Shown here: in pieces, positions 25,401 to 36,888 of the stretch
Position numbering within the stretch: position 1 is the first letter of the stretch
Layout of the letters: each line of letters begins with the position of its first letter
Assembly (NCBI GenBank): GCA_964057225.1
Contig: OZ059897.1
Location: 15,190,001-15,254,000 of the forward strand
Reading direction: 5' to 3'
DNA: 64,000 nucleotides
Origin: Auanema rhodensis
Taxonomy: Eukaryota; Nematoda; Chromadorea; Rhabditida; Rhabditidae
Made by a program: the position numbers and the translations under genes
The notes under the pieces: generated by a model
Seen by the model: only the letters and a program-made list of their open reading frames with translations
What the model was told of the DNA's origin: nothing
Databases searched by the model: none

Positions 25401-25838
25401 CCCAGGGTTAGTAATTTTTGGATCAGCAAATAAGTTACTCATGATAACACAACGAACAAAGTAAGATCAAAGGAAGGGAAAGAGAAAGGGAAAGAAAAGA
25501 GAAAGAGAAAATGCTACAAAACAGAAAGAGAAAACAAAAAAATATGAAAACTCTAAAAAAACAACTGAGCTAACCAGATGCTGAGGTCAATTGTAGTCGG
25601 TATATCCAATCTATTATATTCTTCTGACGCTTTTCAGTGAGTAAAGGATCAAGCTCTCCGAGAATATCAAGAGCAGACAAGCCAAAAAAAAGTAAAGTTG
25701 CTCTAAAAAACTGGTGACTATGAGAAATATTAAAGTATCTTACTGATTAGTTTCTAAAGCCGAATAATATCCAGGGAATACACTGATGTGACGGAGCAGA
25801 AACGATAAGTGCTTCTTGGATATTAAAAAATCGCTCAT
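22431..25838 (-). CDS. Geranylgeranyltransferase type I beta subunit
   Basis: Beta subunit of protein geranylgeranyltransferase I, which prenylates CaaX proteins such as Rho and Rac. The N-terminus is on two exons (25838 to 25575) reading MSDFLISKKHLSFLLRHIS, LETNQ, ALDILGEL and IIDWIYRLQL, matching the human subunit. The body resumes at 23426 with GSEICGFRGS after a 2,147-bp intron whose phases match (phase 1 on both sides). Zinc ligands are visible: D and C in KPDDTCYAFWIGATLE and H in SDILHTYFSIAALSL. ESDMRFVFCAVAIC and ESHGGSTYCAIASL match GGTase-I rather than farnesyltransferase. The large intron contains a separate same-strand gene (23545-25442). The stop follows NSQKNLK. Confidence 0.9.
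23545..25442 (-). CDS. TAF1C-like RNA polymerase I factor, nested in a GGTase-I intron
   Basis: Multi-exon gene starting MSNLFADPKITNPG and ending ISLWNSFK. It lies wholly inside the large intron of the GGTase-I beta gene on the same strand. The segments EHPRVIYGAADFHVRTVDLR and ERHTYIFDNRVPGKDV align in order and spacing with the TAF1C motifs around HPRVLTVGDRTGVKMLD and LYLVDERLPLVPMLKWNHG. A later segment (VLLRALDDGAIVYNKLHYGE) resembles the TAF1C region before its linker. TAF1C is a subunit of the SL1 promoter-selectivity factor of RNA polymerase I and is probably a beta-propeller. The similarity is weak, so another propeller protein is possible. No AG acceptor lies close to the ATG; instead there is a long pyrimidine tract on the sense strand (complement of about 25460-25510). 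An AATAAA on the minus strand lies at about 23500. Confidence 0.55.
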
Positions 25839-26007
25839 CCGACTAAAACTCAAATAAAAATAGTAATGAAATGTTTAAAAAAATTGTATTGGATACAAAC
25901 CACTAGAAAAAAAAATAAAATTTAAGTATAAATATCATAATTCAATCTGATATAACAATGAACAAATCTAATCTGTTTCCTATAAATACATCAAAAATCA
26001 ACAAAAA

Positions 26008-28024
26008 TTAACGATTGAGAAGCAGAGAGGAGAATTTATTAACAGTTTCCATATTTAAATCTTCTACACTTGTTATGTTCTCGTAATATGGTTTAGCCTT
26101 GTATAATTGAATACCTGTGAAATATTTAGAATAAACTGATAGTTACTGAAATACTAACCTTTTTCAATCCATACAATATTTTTGGTAGTGCTTTCACTAG
26201 ATAAATCTAGGGTGTTTAATTGAAAAGCTACAAGATCCAATTTACCATCCACTAGTTGTACACCTTTCACAACCTAGAGGTAGATAATAGACTCTTTACA
26301 ATTTTGAAAGAACTGACCACTGGTGATTTCGTTAAATCTCTTGGGTTTCTCATAGCTTCTGTAATGGCTGCTCCAAACGTATGAAGAATAGCATTAGCAG
26401 CATTTTCTTCTCTGAAAAATACTTTCATCAAATAATACCACAGTTAAACTCTAAACCTTGTCCATGGATATTTTTGATCTTGTTCTCTCGTCCATAAGAG
26501 AGTATGAATGGATAGCTTAGATTGCGGTCGAGATACCACAGCATCTTCATTATATATGTGATCAGATCCAAGATCAATTAAAGGTGAAAGAGGATATATT
26601 TCCGGAATAACTTCATCACTATAAACAGTAGTGTTAATATAAAAAAGAACCTTCAATTAACTTGAATCTTTCTACTTCTTCAGGATTTGCCCAGGGGGTG
26701 ACAGGTTTCTCGCCTTGCAAAGTTATATGAGGTTGGAATCGTAAAACGAAGGGGCTAACATCGAAAGAAGGGGACGATTTTATTAAAGCACTGATAGGCT
26801 CATCTCTATCAATCCTAAATAAAATATTAGATTGATTAAAAGGTGAAAAAAACCTCAAATAATCCTTAACTCGTCCTGAATGAAGACCAGCTAGTGTTAA
26901 ATGTCTTGTCAAATTTTCCAATATGATATTACTTGAAAAAAATAAATATTAAATCAAAATAGATTATATTAAGCTTACTTTTTTTTGATTACAGGAGTGC
27001 CGAACACTCTTGGATGCTTAACCCAGAAAAGTACTGGATCAAATCGACGAGGAAGCTTTTCCAAAGTGGGATCATAACGTTCAGCATGTAAGATAGCATC
27101 GCAAACCTATATAATTATATGAAAAGCATATATATCTTTTAAATTTTGCTTACGTTTTGTTCAGTAAGATCACATCCATGTTGATTGTGTACTACTGTTT
27201 GAGGAAGTCCGTGATGTATAATTGATTTCGAGAGCAGAGCAGCTTGGGCAATTCCATCACTCATTGGCTCAGTACCATCAAAAAGATAACATCTTACAGG
27301 ATGATACAATGGGTGATCCTAAATAAATGCGACTCGGTAAAATAGAAACCAATTAAAGAAACTGAACCTCAATGCTTGGAGCTCTGAAAGCTGGATGGTT
27401 AGTTTTCTCATTTTTGACTATATCATTACTGAAAAACCCTGGACTATTAGGATCATGTACAGGTACTCCTAGAGCCTTAACAATCATGGTCATAAATGAG
27501 TAATTGAACAATTCTCAAAGCTACCTTTACAGCTTCAGGAATTTGAAAAGAAGGTAATTTACGAGCATTACGAGAATTGAGAATTTCTTTGAATATTCGA
27601 GTATCCATCTTTCCCCATTGTTTTACAGCTTTATATTTACGAAACACCATTACCTTAATAAGGGAAAAGCTTTAGAATGTATAAAATAAAATTTTAAAAT
27701 TTTTGATTCAACTATTGAAGCAGCTGCAGTTAATCGTGCTCCATTTGAAAATAGCATTGGAGCGCGGTTCAACCTAAATTCACTTTCAATTTCCGGTCTG
27801 CGCTGTTTTACACTTTCTTTGTTTATGAACAAAACATTGAAGTAATACGCACGAAATTTTTCTGAATGGGGTTGTCTTAAAGCAACTTGTCTTTCTAATG
27901 AATGATGACCTAATTTTTTTTGTTTTGTATTGGTTACTATTATAAAAGAAACATATATGTTTGAAAAATCTTTATTGATTCCTCTTGTTTTCCGGAGCAA
28001 CTATAGCTTCCTAGGACTCGTCAT
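26008..28024 (-). CDS. mrpl-37: Mitochondrial ribosomal protein L37
   Basis: Large-subunit protein of the mitochondrial ribosome. Identified from the C-terminal region KSPVVVKGVQLVDGKLDLVA, then FQLNTLDLSSES and KNIVWIEKGIQLY, which matches mL37 (VFQLNTLDL, KNLAW). Upstream segments such as PRRFDPVLFWVKHPRVFG and PSIEDHPLYHPVRCYLFDG fit the family. The first exon is uncertain. One model starts at the ATG at 28024 (ATGACGA) and splices with the weak donor GTCCTAG to TAACCAATACAAAAC at about 27938. The alternative is an open frame from about 28000 without an ATG. The stop after SSLLLNR is firm. It sits 169 bp upstream of the GGTase-I beta start and 240 bp downstream of the adenylate kinase stop. 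Confidence 0.82.
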
Positions 28025-28264
28025 TTATATTTTTACAGACTATAAACAATTTGTAACATGAAAGCTACACGTAGCAAAAGAAAAATAAAGTAACAATGTA
28101 AAGATGTAAATTCATGCACAGGGTCAAAGAGGAAATTTTAAGAGCACTCGTAACATGAAGAGTAATCGAGAAAACAGCAAGTGGTTTCGTATATTCCTTG
28201 AGAGAAGGTATGAAGTTCTCCAAAATTCAATTAATTTTTAAAAAAAATAGGAGATCGAATATAT

Positions 28265-29277
28265 TCAACCAAATCGTTTTGTTTTTAGTTGTTCGTTCAT
28301 AGCTTCACATATTTGCGACACTACCACTGTTGATGTGTCTCCAGCCACTGATAAACATATGCCCTTTTCTCTACAAGTAAAAATGAAAACATTGTAAGAT
28401 AAGCTTATTACCTGTAATAATCCAAAACTTTTGCTTCAGTTTTTTCATGCACTTCTAGCCGCCTATAAATACTTCAAGGTCATATAAAGGGATAGCTAAG
28501 TAATACCTTCGGACAATTTCGGAAGCATCATCTTCTCGTTTAACGAGTTCTTCGCCAGTGATATCATCTTTACCCTATAAAACAAATACAAATTATTTTT
28601 CTTATAAGAAGAATCGCACTTCTAATTTAGGAGGATTAAAATCTAAATTATAAGACCTTCCTGATCCAGGATGTACCAACTGTTTACTCATTCTATCAAT
28701 AAGAACTTTTTTTGGAACCTAAAATATTTTCGGCTTTTGGTACTAAGATTGGCAAAGTTCGTACTTTTAATTCTACAACAAGGTTAATAGGAGCAACTTC
28801 TTCAATCATTTTCACTTGATGCAATGATCGTGGATAACCTTTAACAAATATTTAAAAATATGATAGCACAGCTAAATTATACCATCTAATATCACTTTAT
28901 TTCCAGATTGAACAACACGTTGTAATAACAATCCATTTAATAAACTATCAGGGATTAGTTCGCCTTTCTTGATAAATGATGATACTCTCTGACCAAAATC
29001 TGTAACCTTATATCTTGCTTCAATTGCCTATAGTTTTTACAAAAAATGAAAACTTGATTTATAAGAATGCCAAAAAAAAGTTCAGAAAATAGTTGTCTTT
29101 GTATATACTACTATTAGAAAAATAACGCAAAAATTGCCAACCTGTGCCTTTTTTCACTTGATCTCTAATGATATCTCCAGCAGAAAAATAATTGAATTGT
29201 TCATACTCTTTAAGAAGCATTCGACATATTGTGCCTTTACCACTTCCAGCAGGCCCTGTTACAAGTAGCCGATACAT
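28265..29277 (-). CDS. Adenylate kinase, AK3-type
   Basis: Nucleoside monophosphate kinase. AK3 is the mitochondrial-matrix GTP:AMP phosphotransferase. It starts [16 protein letters not shown], a canonical P-loop. The NMP-binding part has [14 protein letters not shown], then KKGELIPD and [15 protein letters not shown]. The LID region has [18 protein letters not shown] and the [16 protein letters not shown] block typical of AK3/AK4, with no LID zinc cysteines seen. The C-terminus ends EQLKTKRFG. The first intron is best joined as donor ACAG/GTTGGC to acceptor GAAG/CAAGATATAAG, which keeps the frame. The acceptor AATATTCAG lies 3 nt before the ATG. It is the first gene of the packed minus-strand block. 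Confidence 0.9.
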
Positions 29278-30194
29278 TTGCTGAATATTTATAATAAAGT
29301 TAATAGAATGGTCTGAAAATATATATAATGATATACTGTTTGATAGAGTTAGGGCAGAATATGAGAGTTGTTTATAGGTCAAATGGTATAGTGAAGAACT
29401 AGGCAGTATTCGACAAACGAATAGTGCATGATTCTCAGAATCAAGAAAAAAAGCAGATTTTCGTAGAAATTCGAAAAAGCTTTAGATTAAGAGAAAATAT
29501 TTATTGAAATAGTTTTTTGATATTAACTGTTGCCATTATAAGTTGATATACTAAAGTAATCGTATTTGCAAATTACGAAAGATTACGAACAGATGTTGGC
29601 AAACTACGAAGAACAAATATAGTTCAACTAGAGCTCTTGAGAAAAACAAGTTAATATTCATAATTTGGAACTAAGAATTTTCTTATCGATCTGTTTAAAG
29701 TTTAAGATCAACATTAGAACAAAAAAAAAGTATTGATTGGGTGCGTTCAGATGATGAAATAGAAACAACTATGATTGAATTATTGGAATAGATGAACTAA
29801 AATACAAATAAACTATATTAAAGCTTAAACAATAATTTTAAAACTGAATAAACAAGGTATCGTTCAAGTGGAATATCAATTCTGGCGCGCAACTGTGTAG
29901 AGCAGACGCGGCTCTCAAACACTAAACTTTTTACAATAAAGAGATGATGGCATGTGATTGGGGTTGAAAGTCAGCTGTGGACGAAAAACCAAACGAATCA
30001 CCACACGTGATGTGAGTGGACAACAAAGAATTTTGTGAAAGAAAAGTCTACCAAGAGGAAGTCTTCTCGTTCGAGAAAGTTTGTAGTACTGCCAAAACAA
30101 TAAATACTTAGATTAAGAGATCAACACAAACATTAGTAATAAGTATTTCCTTAGTTTTTTAGGTATAGATTGTTCCAGCTTACTATAGAAAAAT
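29278..30194. other. Non-coding interval upstream of adenylate kinase
   Basis: About 0.9 kb, AT-rich, with no frame I can support. It should include the promoter for the minus-strand block. A more GC-rich patch lies at about 29,880-30,070 without a recognisable motif. Confidence 0.4.
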
Positions 30195-31079
30195 TCACGA
30201 TGATGTAAAACTTTGATTAGATAAAGCAATGTCGCGTGAAGCACCTCGTGCAGAACCTCGTGCACCTGATTGACCCAGACTTATCAGATAATTTATAAAG
30301 AATGTTTGCATATATATATTTTTAAAAAAATTAAATAAACTACTATAACGAAAATATATAATGTTTAAGCTGGCATATAAGTTGGATGCGCCAAATGTAG
30401 TTTTGGCACCGATTATTCCAACGTCGATCTGCGTACTTTTTATGTAAAAAGGGCAGCAGCTGCAATATTTTGCAGGATGAACGCTGAATTCGTTTGCAAA
30501 AAAGACCATATCAAGATTGATCGAACGGATTGACTGGACTAATTTACGTGCAAACTGAAGATCGCGCTCACTTTTGATTATATTGCTGATAATGGATAGA
30601 AACAATTAAATGACAATAACTTATGTCGAATATACGAATATTTAAGCCAGTTAATAAGATGAATTGTTCGTAGTAAATCATTAGTATATGTCAGTATTGG
30701 TGTTATTACATATTCGAGAAGTAAATAATATAAATTGAAGATATAGAAGTATGCATACATATAGATATTGACTATATGGAACGGATTCTTTAAAAATTCG
30801 TTCAACTGTTTCTAAAGTATGTCTGCTGTGATAGACAAGATAGGAAGCCACTGTTTGTTCAACGCATTTGCAGGATAACGTAAATTTGCCGACTGCCACC
30901 TGTGAAAGACTAGAACGACCCAGTGTTCTTGTTACAACACTTAAGCAAGGTGATAGCAATGAAAGTTTCAGAAGTTTGCAAATTCTTGACGAGAGTTGAT
31001 GATTATTGCTTTTAATAATGTACCCGAATTCTCGAAAGATTAACACATTCGTACATCGAAATGCTTTTAATATTCTCAC
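30195..31079 (-). CDS. Uncertain gene, hypothetical protein
   Basis: Not recognised. Two open segments on the minus strand look coding: about 31079-30790 (for example LGRSSLSQVAVGKFTLSCKC, then EQTVASYLVYHSRHTLETVE) and about 30600-30370 (ERDLQFARKLVQSIRSINLD, then MVFFANEFSVHPAKYCSCC). A third, 30290-30195, ends in a low-complexity tail (GQSGARGSARGASRDIALSN) and a stop. They could be exons of one gene, but no ATG opens the first segment and the joins are not certain. It may have an upstream exon or be a decayed gene. Cysteines cluster in CKC and CSCC. Confidence 0.3.
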
Positions 31080-31624
31080 TTTATAGATATTATTTGATAA
31101 TGGTCATAAAATCACATCACATTATGTAGAAAAAAAACATTGAAAAAATTTTTATTAACGAAATATTTTTGCGAGCATTCATATAGTGTGATCTCACGTG
31201 AACTTTAGAAACTTTTGATTACGCTTTTGCTGTCGCATTCTACGTAATCACATGAGCTAACTTTGTGAAAGACGAAATAGAGGAATGTGAAATATGCAGC
31301 TATTTTGTTTTTTCCATGATAATTATTTGAAGGTTTTATTATTATTCCTGTTTTTCCTATTAACCATATCAAACTTTTAATTATACGATATAATAATGAT
31401 GTAAAATATTATATTTTTGTGATTTTGAATTAATTTCATACTTCACCCGAAACAAAAAAAAATGAAAAAAAAAACTATAATTTTTATTAAACGTTATTAC
31501 TGATTTTAAAATTTACAAACAATATTAAAACGATAGAACAGAAAAAAAAATACAATCGGGGATAAAAACGGAATGTCTAAATTTTAAATAATTATTTCTG
31601 AAAGAAACATGGATAAAACATGTA

Positions 31625-31656
<32 letters not shown>

Positions 31657-31861
31657 AATACCTGTAGATAAAAAATCATATGAGATGATTATTTGCTTAG
31701 AGATACACCCGAAAAAGGAAAAGTGAGTTTACATCACAGAAAAGCATGAAATGATGATGATTGATAAATAAGCTCTTTAAAAAGAGATTTTAGTTTGACT
31801 AGAGATAAAAATACTTATTTTATATAGTAAAAACCTGTATTGCCATTTACTGTTTTGAATT
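31080..31861. other. AT-rich intergenic DNA with TA microsatellite
   Basis: About 780 bp without a supported gene between the uncertain gene and the PI3-kinase stop. It contains a TA dinucleotide run at about 31632-31656 and several long A runs. It presumably includes the PI3-kinase 3' UTR. Confidence 0.5.
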
Positions 31862-34800
31862 TTATAAGTGTTTCACGGTATGGAAGAACCAATTGGTTTT
31901 AGTTGACCATGAACCATTGAAGGCTTCGTCAAAAATTTCTGAAAAGAATTGACCAGCTTCCTCTCGATTTGAATCATCAACTCTCAATGTCTTCTGAAAA
32001 AACATTCAAAGAAATAAAGAAAACAACTGGAAAAACTGAAATGTACCTTTAGGTGATCGAGATCAGCTTCTGTTGATAATTCAGGTAAGTCCATAGATCG
32101 CATGGCAGTGAATAATGACGAAAAAAGTAATCTCTCCTCCCATAACATTAAATAAGCGTCACCACATAACTGGCGGAATCTTCAATTAAAACATTTTAAA
32201 AGTATCTAAACAAACTATTAGTATACTTTACAACATCATGAGATGACTTTGAAACAGGATTTCCCTTAGCTATGAGGCACAAAAAGTGTTCTGTCAGAAC
32301 AAATGGCACCCGATCTCGTTGAATCCCTAGTTTAGTTTTACCATGACCTAATATATGTCCAAAATCTATGTGTAAAAGTTTTCCATCCCTTGTGAGCATT
32401 ATATTATCATTATGACGATCCTTAAAATATATTTTACAAAAATAACGCATGGAATCCCAAACCTTAATTCCCATAATGAAAGTTGCAACTGAGTATCCAA
32501 CACAAGACATCAAAAATCTATCTACACATTCCAAATAGCTGAAAATATTAGTGTTGGACAAAAATTAACAATCTATTATAGTACACTTTACTATGTACGG
32601 CAATATTTCTAACATATTTATTAAGGAAAGTGGTTTCTAAAGACTTAACGGCTGTTCCCATTTTACCTCCTTCTGATTGAATTTCAAAGATTGTTGAGCA
32701 GTTTGGAACAACACCAATCATTCCCACCTAAAAAACATGTTAGGATCACTTTGATTCAAATATAATTTTACCTTAACTCCTGTAGGTAAAACTGGATAAG
32801 GACTTAAACAACAATCAAGCTGATTTCTTTTCCATACACTATCCATTACTTCTAAAACTTGGAGAACAAGCATATCTTGACGAAGATCTGAAAAAAATTT
32901 AATGAAATATTGTGAAAGAATATCCAAAAATTGTACCGTCTCCATTTTTGAAAATTATCTCATGTACTGGCAAATGATGATCAGACAACGGATTTACATT
33001 TTTCCAACTTAAGCGTAATGGCATCTTAGCACTTCCGAGAACTTTACATTTATCAATACTGAAATAAAATTAAAAACATAGTTTTCATTTTTGCTCATTT
33101 TGTATACATTAGCTCTCCCAAAACATCAGATGGATCAAGAGGAGAATCGATATTTTCCATTAAAATGCAATTTTCTCTTAATTCTTCACGTAATCTCTGG
33201 AAAGACATGAGTTTATAAAGAACTAAAATTACTAAACCTTTGAAGCAGCATCACGATCCTTATACGTCTTGACAACTGAACTAACTTTTGATAGAAATTC
33301 CACCATTTCAATCTGTACATATAAATATATGTATGTATATATATATTAAATTTTTTGTTGATTTTTGATATTTAGATCACATACCTGCTTTAGAATAGTT
33401 GTAATATGCTCATCATTTCCACGGAGATAGGCTTCAATTAATAAAGCGAATCGTTTGAAAAGTTCTGGGTTAGAATGACCAGAAAGACCTTCTCTTAAAA
33501 GCAATGAAAATTATTTGACTAGTTGAAACGTATTTAGCTTACCTAAGTCCAATTAGTTCCGCTCGAAGTAGCCAGAAGCATTTATGTCCTAAACGATAAT
33601 CCGACAGAGATCTTTTCAAGAGAAGATGAGCAACATCAGAATCAGCATACATTTCACATTTGAGAGCCTACAATACATAAGTAAAGCAAAATAATGATGT
33701 ATATGCTTTATTAAACTTACTTGTATAAGTGGAAGAATAAATAAAGCAAAATCATGATTATTGAGTAGAAAATCAATTTGTTGAGCAGCAAATTTTCTAA
33801 TTAATCGATCAGTGCACCTATGAAAAAAAAATGATTAAGTTAACTAAAACAAATATACTTCGAAGATAGAATAGTAATTGCAGCCGGAATACTAAGATCA
33901 CCCCAACCGCCACACATTAGCTTTGTATAAATATCTCCAAAAGCTTCACGAGTTTCCCACATTAAACGAGTTTCCATAAGAAGGAGTAAAGCATCAGGCA
34001 AATGAACAGCTATTAAGTTTCTATAAAATGTCATGTTTCAAACAAACAAATACGAGAAGCATACCGTCGATCCCACACAAATTTTTGTTCCTTCGCTTGA
34101 AGCCCCTCTCCAAGAAACCTCCTCTCTAGAAATTTCTCTAGAACAGGCATAGCCTCAGGATCTTTCTCCTGAAACATCGGAACGTTTTTCTCGTAAGAGT
34201 ACAACAACTAACAGGCTCTTCATCCCTAGTTATTCCACCATGACGAGCATCATAAAATTCTTTCCATTGAATATCATCTACAACTCGACAATGTCGACGT
34301 CCACTTGATTCTCGAGACGTAACAGTGGTTGTCGTTTCGAATGTTAAACGGCATTGGCTAGCTAAAAATTACTGTATATAATATAAATATACTATTCATT
34401 AAATAACCTGAACGACCATGTATTTTTGTATCAATAGCTCCAATTTTGCCATTTGGAGGAGCTTCATAATCACTTGTCCACAAAGCAACTGTGAAATTTC
34501 CTAGCTGCATCTCACCTTGCCAATCATACATCGGGAGATTCACCCATCCAACTTGATTAAAGGGCATTCTCTCCTCCTAAGATGAAAAGGTGAAGATCAA
34601 CCCAAACTTCTTATTGCTACATTATCCTTTGACTTTTTTCCTTTACTTTCCTCCTCGTTTTTCTCTTTCACAAGTTGGAAAAATTCGGGGTAACCACTAT
34701 AAGTATCCTTATTTCCATCAATATCACGACTAAGCGAAACAATTATAGTATTTTCACTTGGCGAAAACTCACTTTTTACCAGCTTCCGCAGGTTTTTTAA

Positions 34801-36751
34801 TTTTATCTCTTCTAAGTTCAAAAACTTGGATACTAAGAATAAGTGATTCAGGTACATCTTTCATATATATACCAGTATATATACCAGGCTGAAATGATGA
34901 CGGAGATATGAGTTTTCAAACTTGACCAATGTAATAAAACGTATTCAAAAAACATACTTCGAACCACCTGGGATTCCTAGGAGATATTTCTCGTGAAGCT
35001 ACTTGAGAGAGAATAACAGAGCCCACGTAGAAAGAAAACGTAACTACAATCTAAAACACATACCTCTTAAATATAGATAAAATAAAACTCACTGTTGAAT
35101 TGTAATCATGATATCCACCCATATTACTATATGTAATAGGTCTTATCAACAAATTTTCATCAACTGTCCATAAACTAGGTAGTGTGTCCTTAGGATCCAT
35201 TTCAGCTCTCGTCTCTTCAGCTAACACATAGTAAGGCTGAGAAAAAAACATATATTATAACTAATGAGTGATTAAACTTTGACAAGAGGACGTGGTTTAG
35301 GATAGTTCTTAAGAACAATACTTTTTCTTCTTAATACAAAAACAGGATCAACATAATTACTTAAGCAGGACCTCACAACCTGAATTTCTAAAATTCATAA
35401 TCATTTTTGAAAAATGAAGGTTACACTAAAAGCCACTAATCTTCGACTTCTCGTAAGAAAGGATTTTCTACCAGCAATTTGAAGAAGGTATTCTTCGTTA
35501 TCATATTGCTAAAAATTAGAAACCAAATCTGGTTTTTTTTTACTTGATACTTACTATTTCTCTCTCTGTAAGCTTCTCCAAAGCTTTAGATATTAATAAC
35601 TGGGGATCAAAATCTTCACAGAAAGGAACTTCTACTGATAAACTATCGGCATCTATTCCTTCTTCTTCAGCATCACGAGATCTGTAGAACAATATGTATT
35701 TCATTTTTGAAGCTGAAACCAATATTATTTTAAGCATAGATTCAACTTGGGCTACCGTTAATCTTTGAAACAAGACGAGATGGACATTCATCTTTAAGAT
35801 CTAACAAGTCTTCTTCAGGAAAAGCGTAGTGATCATATCCACCACTACCTCGGCTTCTGACAGTCTCATTCGTTACCCTCCATAAACTTGCTCTATAAGC
35901 CTTAAGCTCATCAGAGAGATCTTGATCTAGAACATCAACTGAAAGTCCCAAAGCTTGTCCTGGATAATATTATATATGTGACCTAATTTCAATGAGTATC
36001 TTACCAACGCCTCTTGAAAATTCTTTTTCATGACGAGCTCCTTCAGGTTCAAAAAGGAAAAGAAAAGGAAACGGAGTCGTTAAATCAAGTTTGTAAAGTT
36101 CAAACTTTAAATTTTCTAATATTAAAAATACTTTGAAAAAAACAAACATCTTCATTATATAATATTTCTAATTCTCCACTTGATTGACGAAAAGCTCGAA
36201 AAACATAATCTGAAGGCTCCATAGAAAAACTTGAAACGTTCATCCTGAACTTATTAAAAACTTTAAACACATCACTCTGAGAATTAAAAAACCTTTTCAG
36301 TTTTTCAAAAACTTCCGCTTTAAGTTTAACTAAAGTTATTTCTGTACTGCATAGAACTGATACTTGCATCCATGGAAATAACACCTAAGTATATTGTTAG
36401 GCTGTGCTGTATCTTTTTAATTACTGTTATATGCTCAATCTCTTCTTTGTTACAGCCAAGTGGAGATAGATCAATATATTGTACTGGCGTAGACGATGTC
36501 GAGCATAATATTGAAGGACTATCTTCAATATTTAAAACTGGCCTAAAACAGTAAAGCTTAAATGAGAAATATCATCGCAGTAACCTTGGCCGATTCCGAC
36601 ATTCGTTAATCAAAGCTTGTAACGCGAGGTTAATTCCTGCTAATTGACTCGGACGCCTTTCCGAAGGAGCCGGGCTAACAAGTCGTGGTTCAACTCCAAA
36701 AAAATCACAACGCGATGATCCACCCCGGTTACGAGCAATATCATTACTCAT
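31862..36751 (-). CDS. age-1: Class I PI3-kinase catalytic subunit (AGE-1/p110 type)
   Basis: Lipid kinase making PIP3 downstream of the insulin/IGF receptor. In order: an N-terminal adaptor-binding-like region, an RBD-like region ([19 protein letters not shown]), a C2 domain ([19 protein letters not shown]), a helical domain ([14 protein letters not shown], then [18 protein letters not shown]) and the kinase domain. Kinase motifs present: [13 protein letters not shown], the catalytic loop [10 protein letters not shown], and DFGHILG followed by [16 protein letters not shown], the class I activation-loop pattern. The C-terminus ([18 protein letters not shown]) matches the AGE-1/p110 ending. 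About 20 exons. The chosen start ([11 protein letters not shown]) has an acceptor ATTTTAAG one base upstream. The frame stays open to an ATG at 36841 that would add a hydrophobic segment. The start lies 137 bp downstream of the MED8 stop. Confidence 0.93.
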
Positions 36752-36888
36752 GCTTAAAATATTATTTTGGAAGTAAAGGTAAATAATAATTATCAAAAGT
36801 ACTGATGACAATAACATTCCCATCTTAATACACAAAGTCATACATCGAAAGTTTATCAGATATCATACAGTATGAAAATTATAAAATT

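Noticed and set aside
27650-28000. mL37 exon read as a gene with its own start and stop
   Set aside because: The frame lacks an ATG and joins in phase to the next exon through GTTGAATC...TTAAG; its last 20 codons are intron.
29059-29150. Adenylate kinase frame continuing past KKGTGWQF
   Set aside because: Not AK-like; the family sequence resumes after an intron at [11 protein letters not shown].
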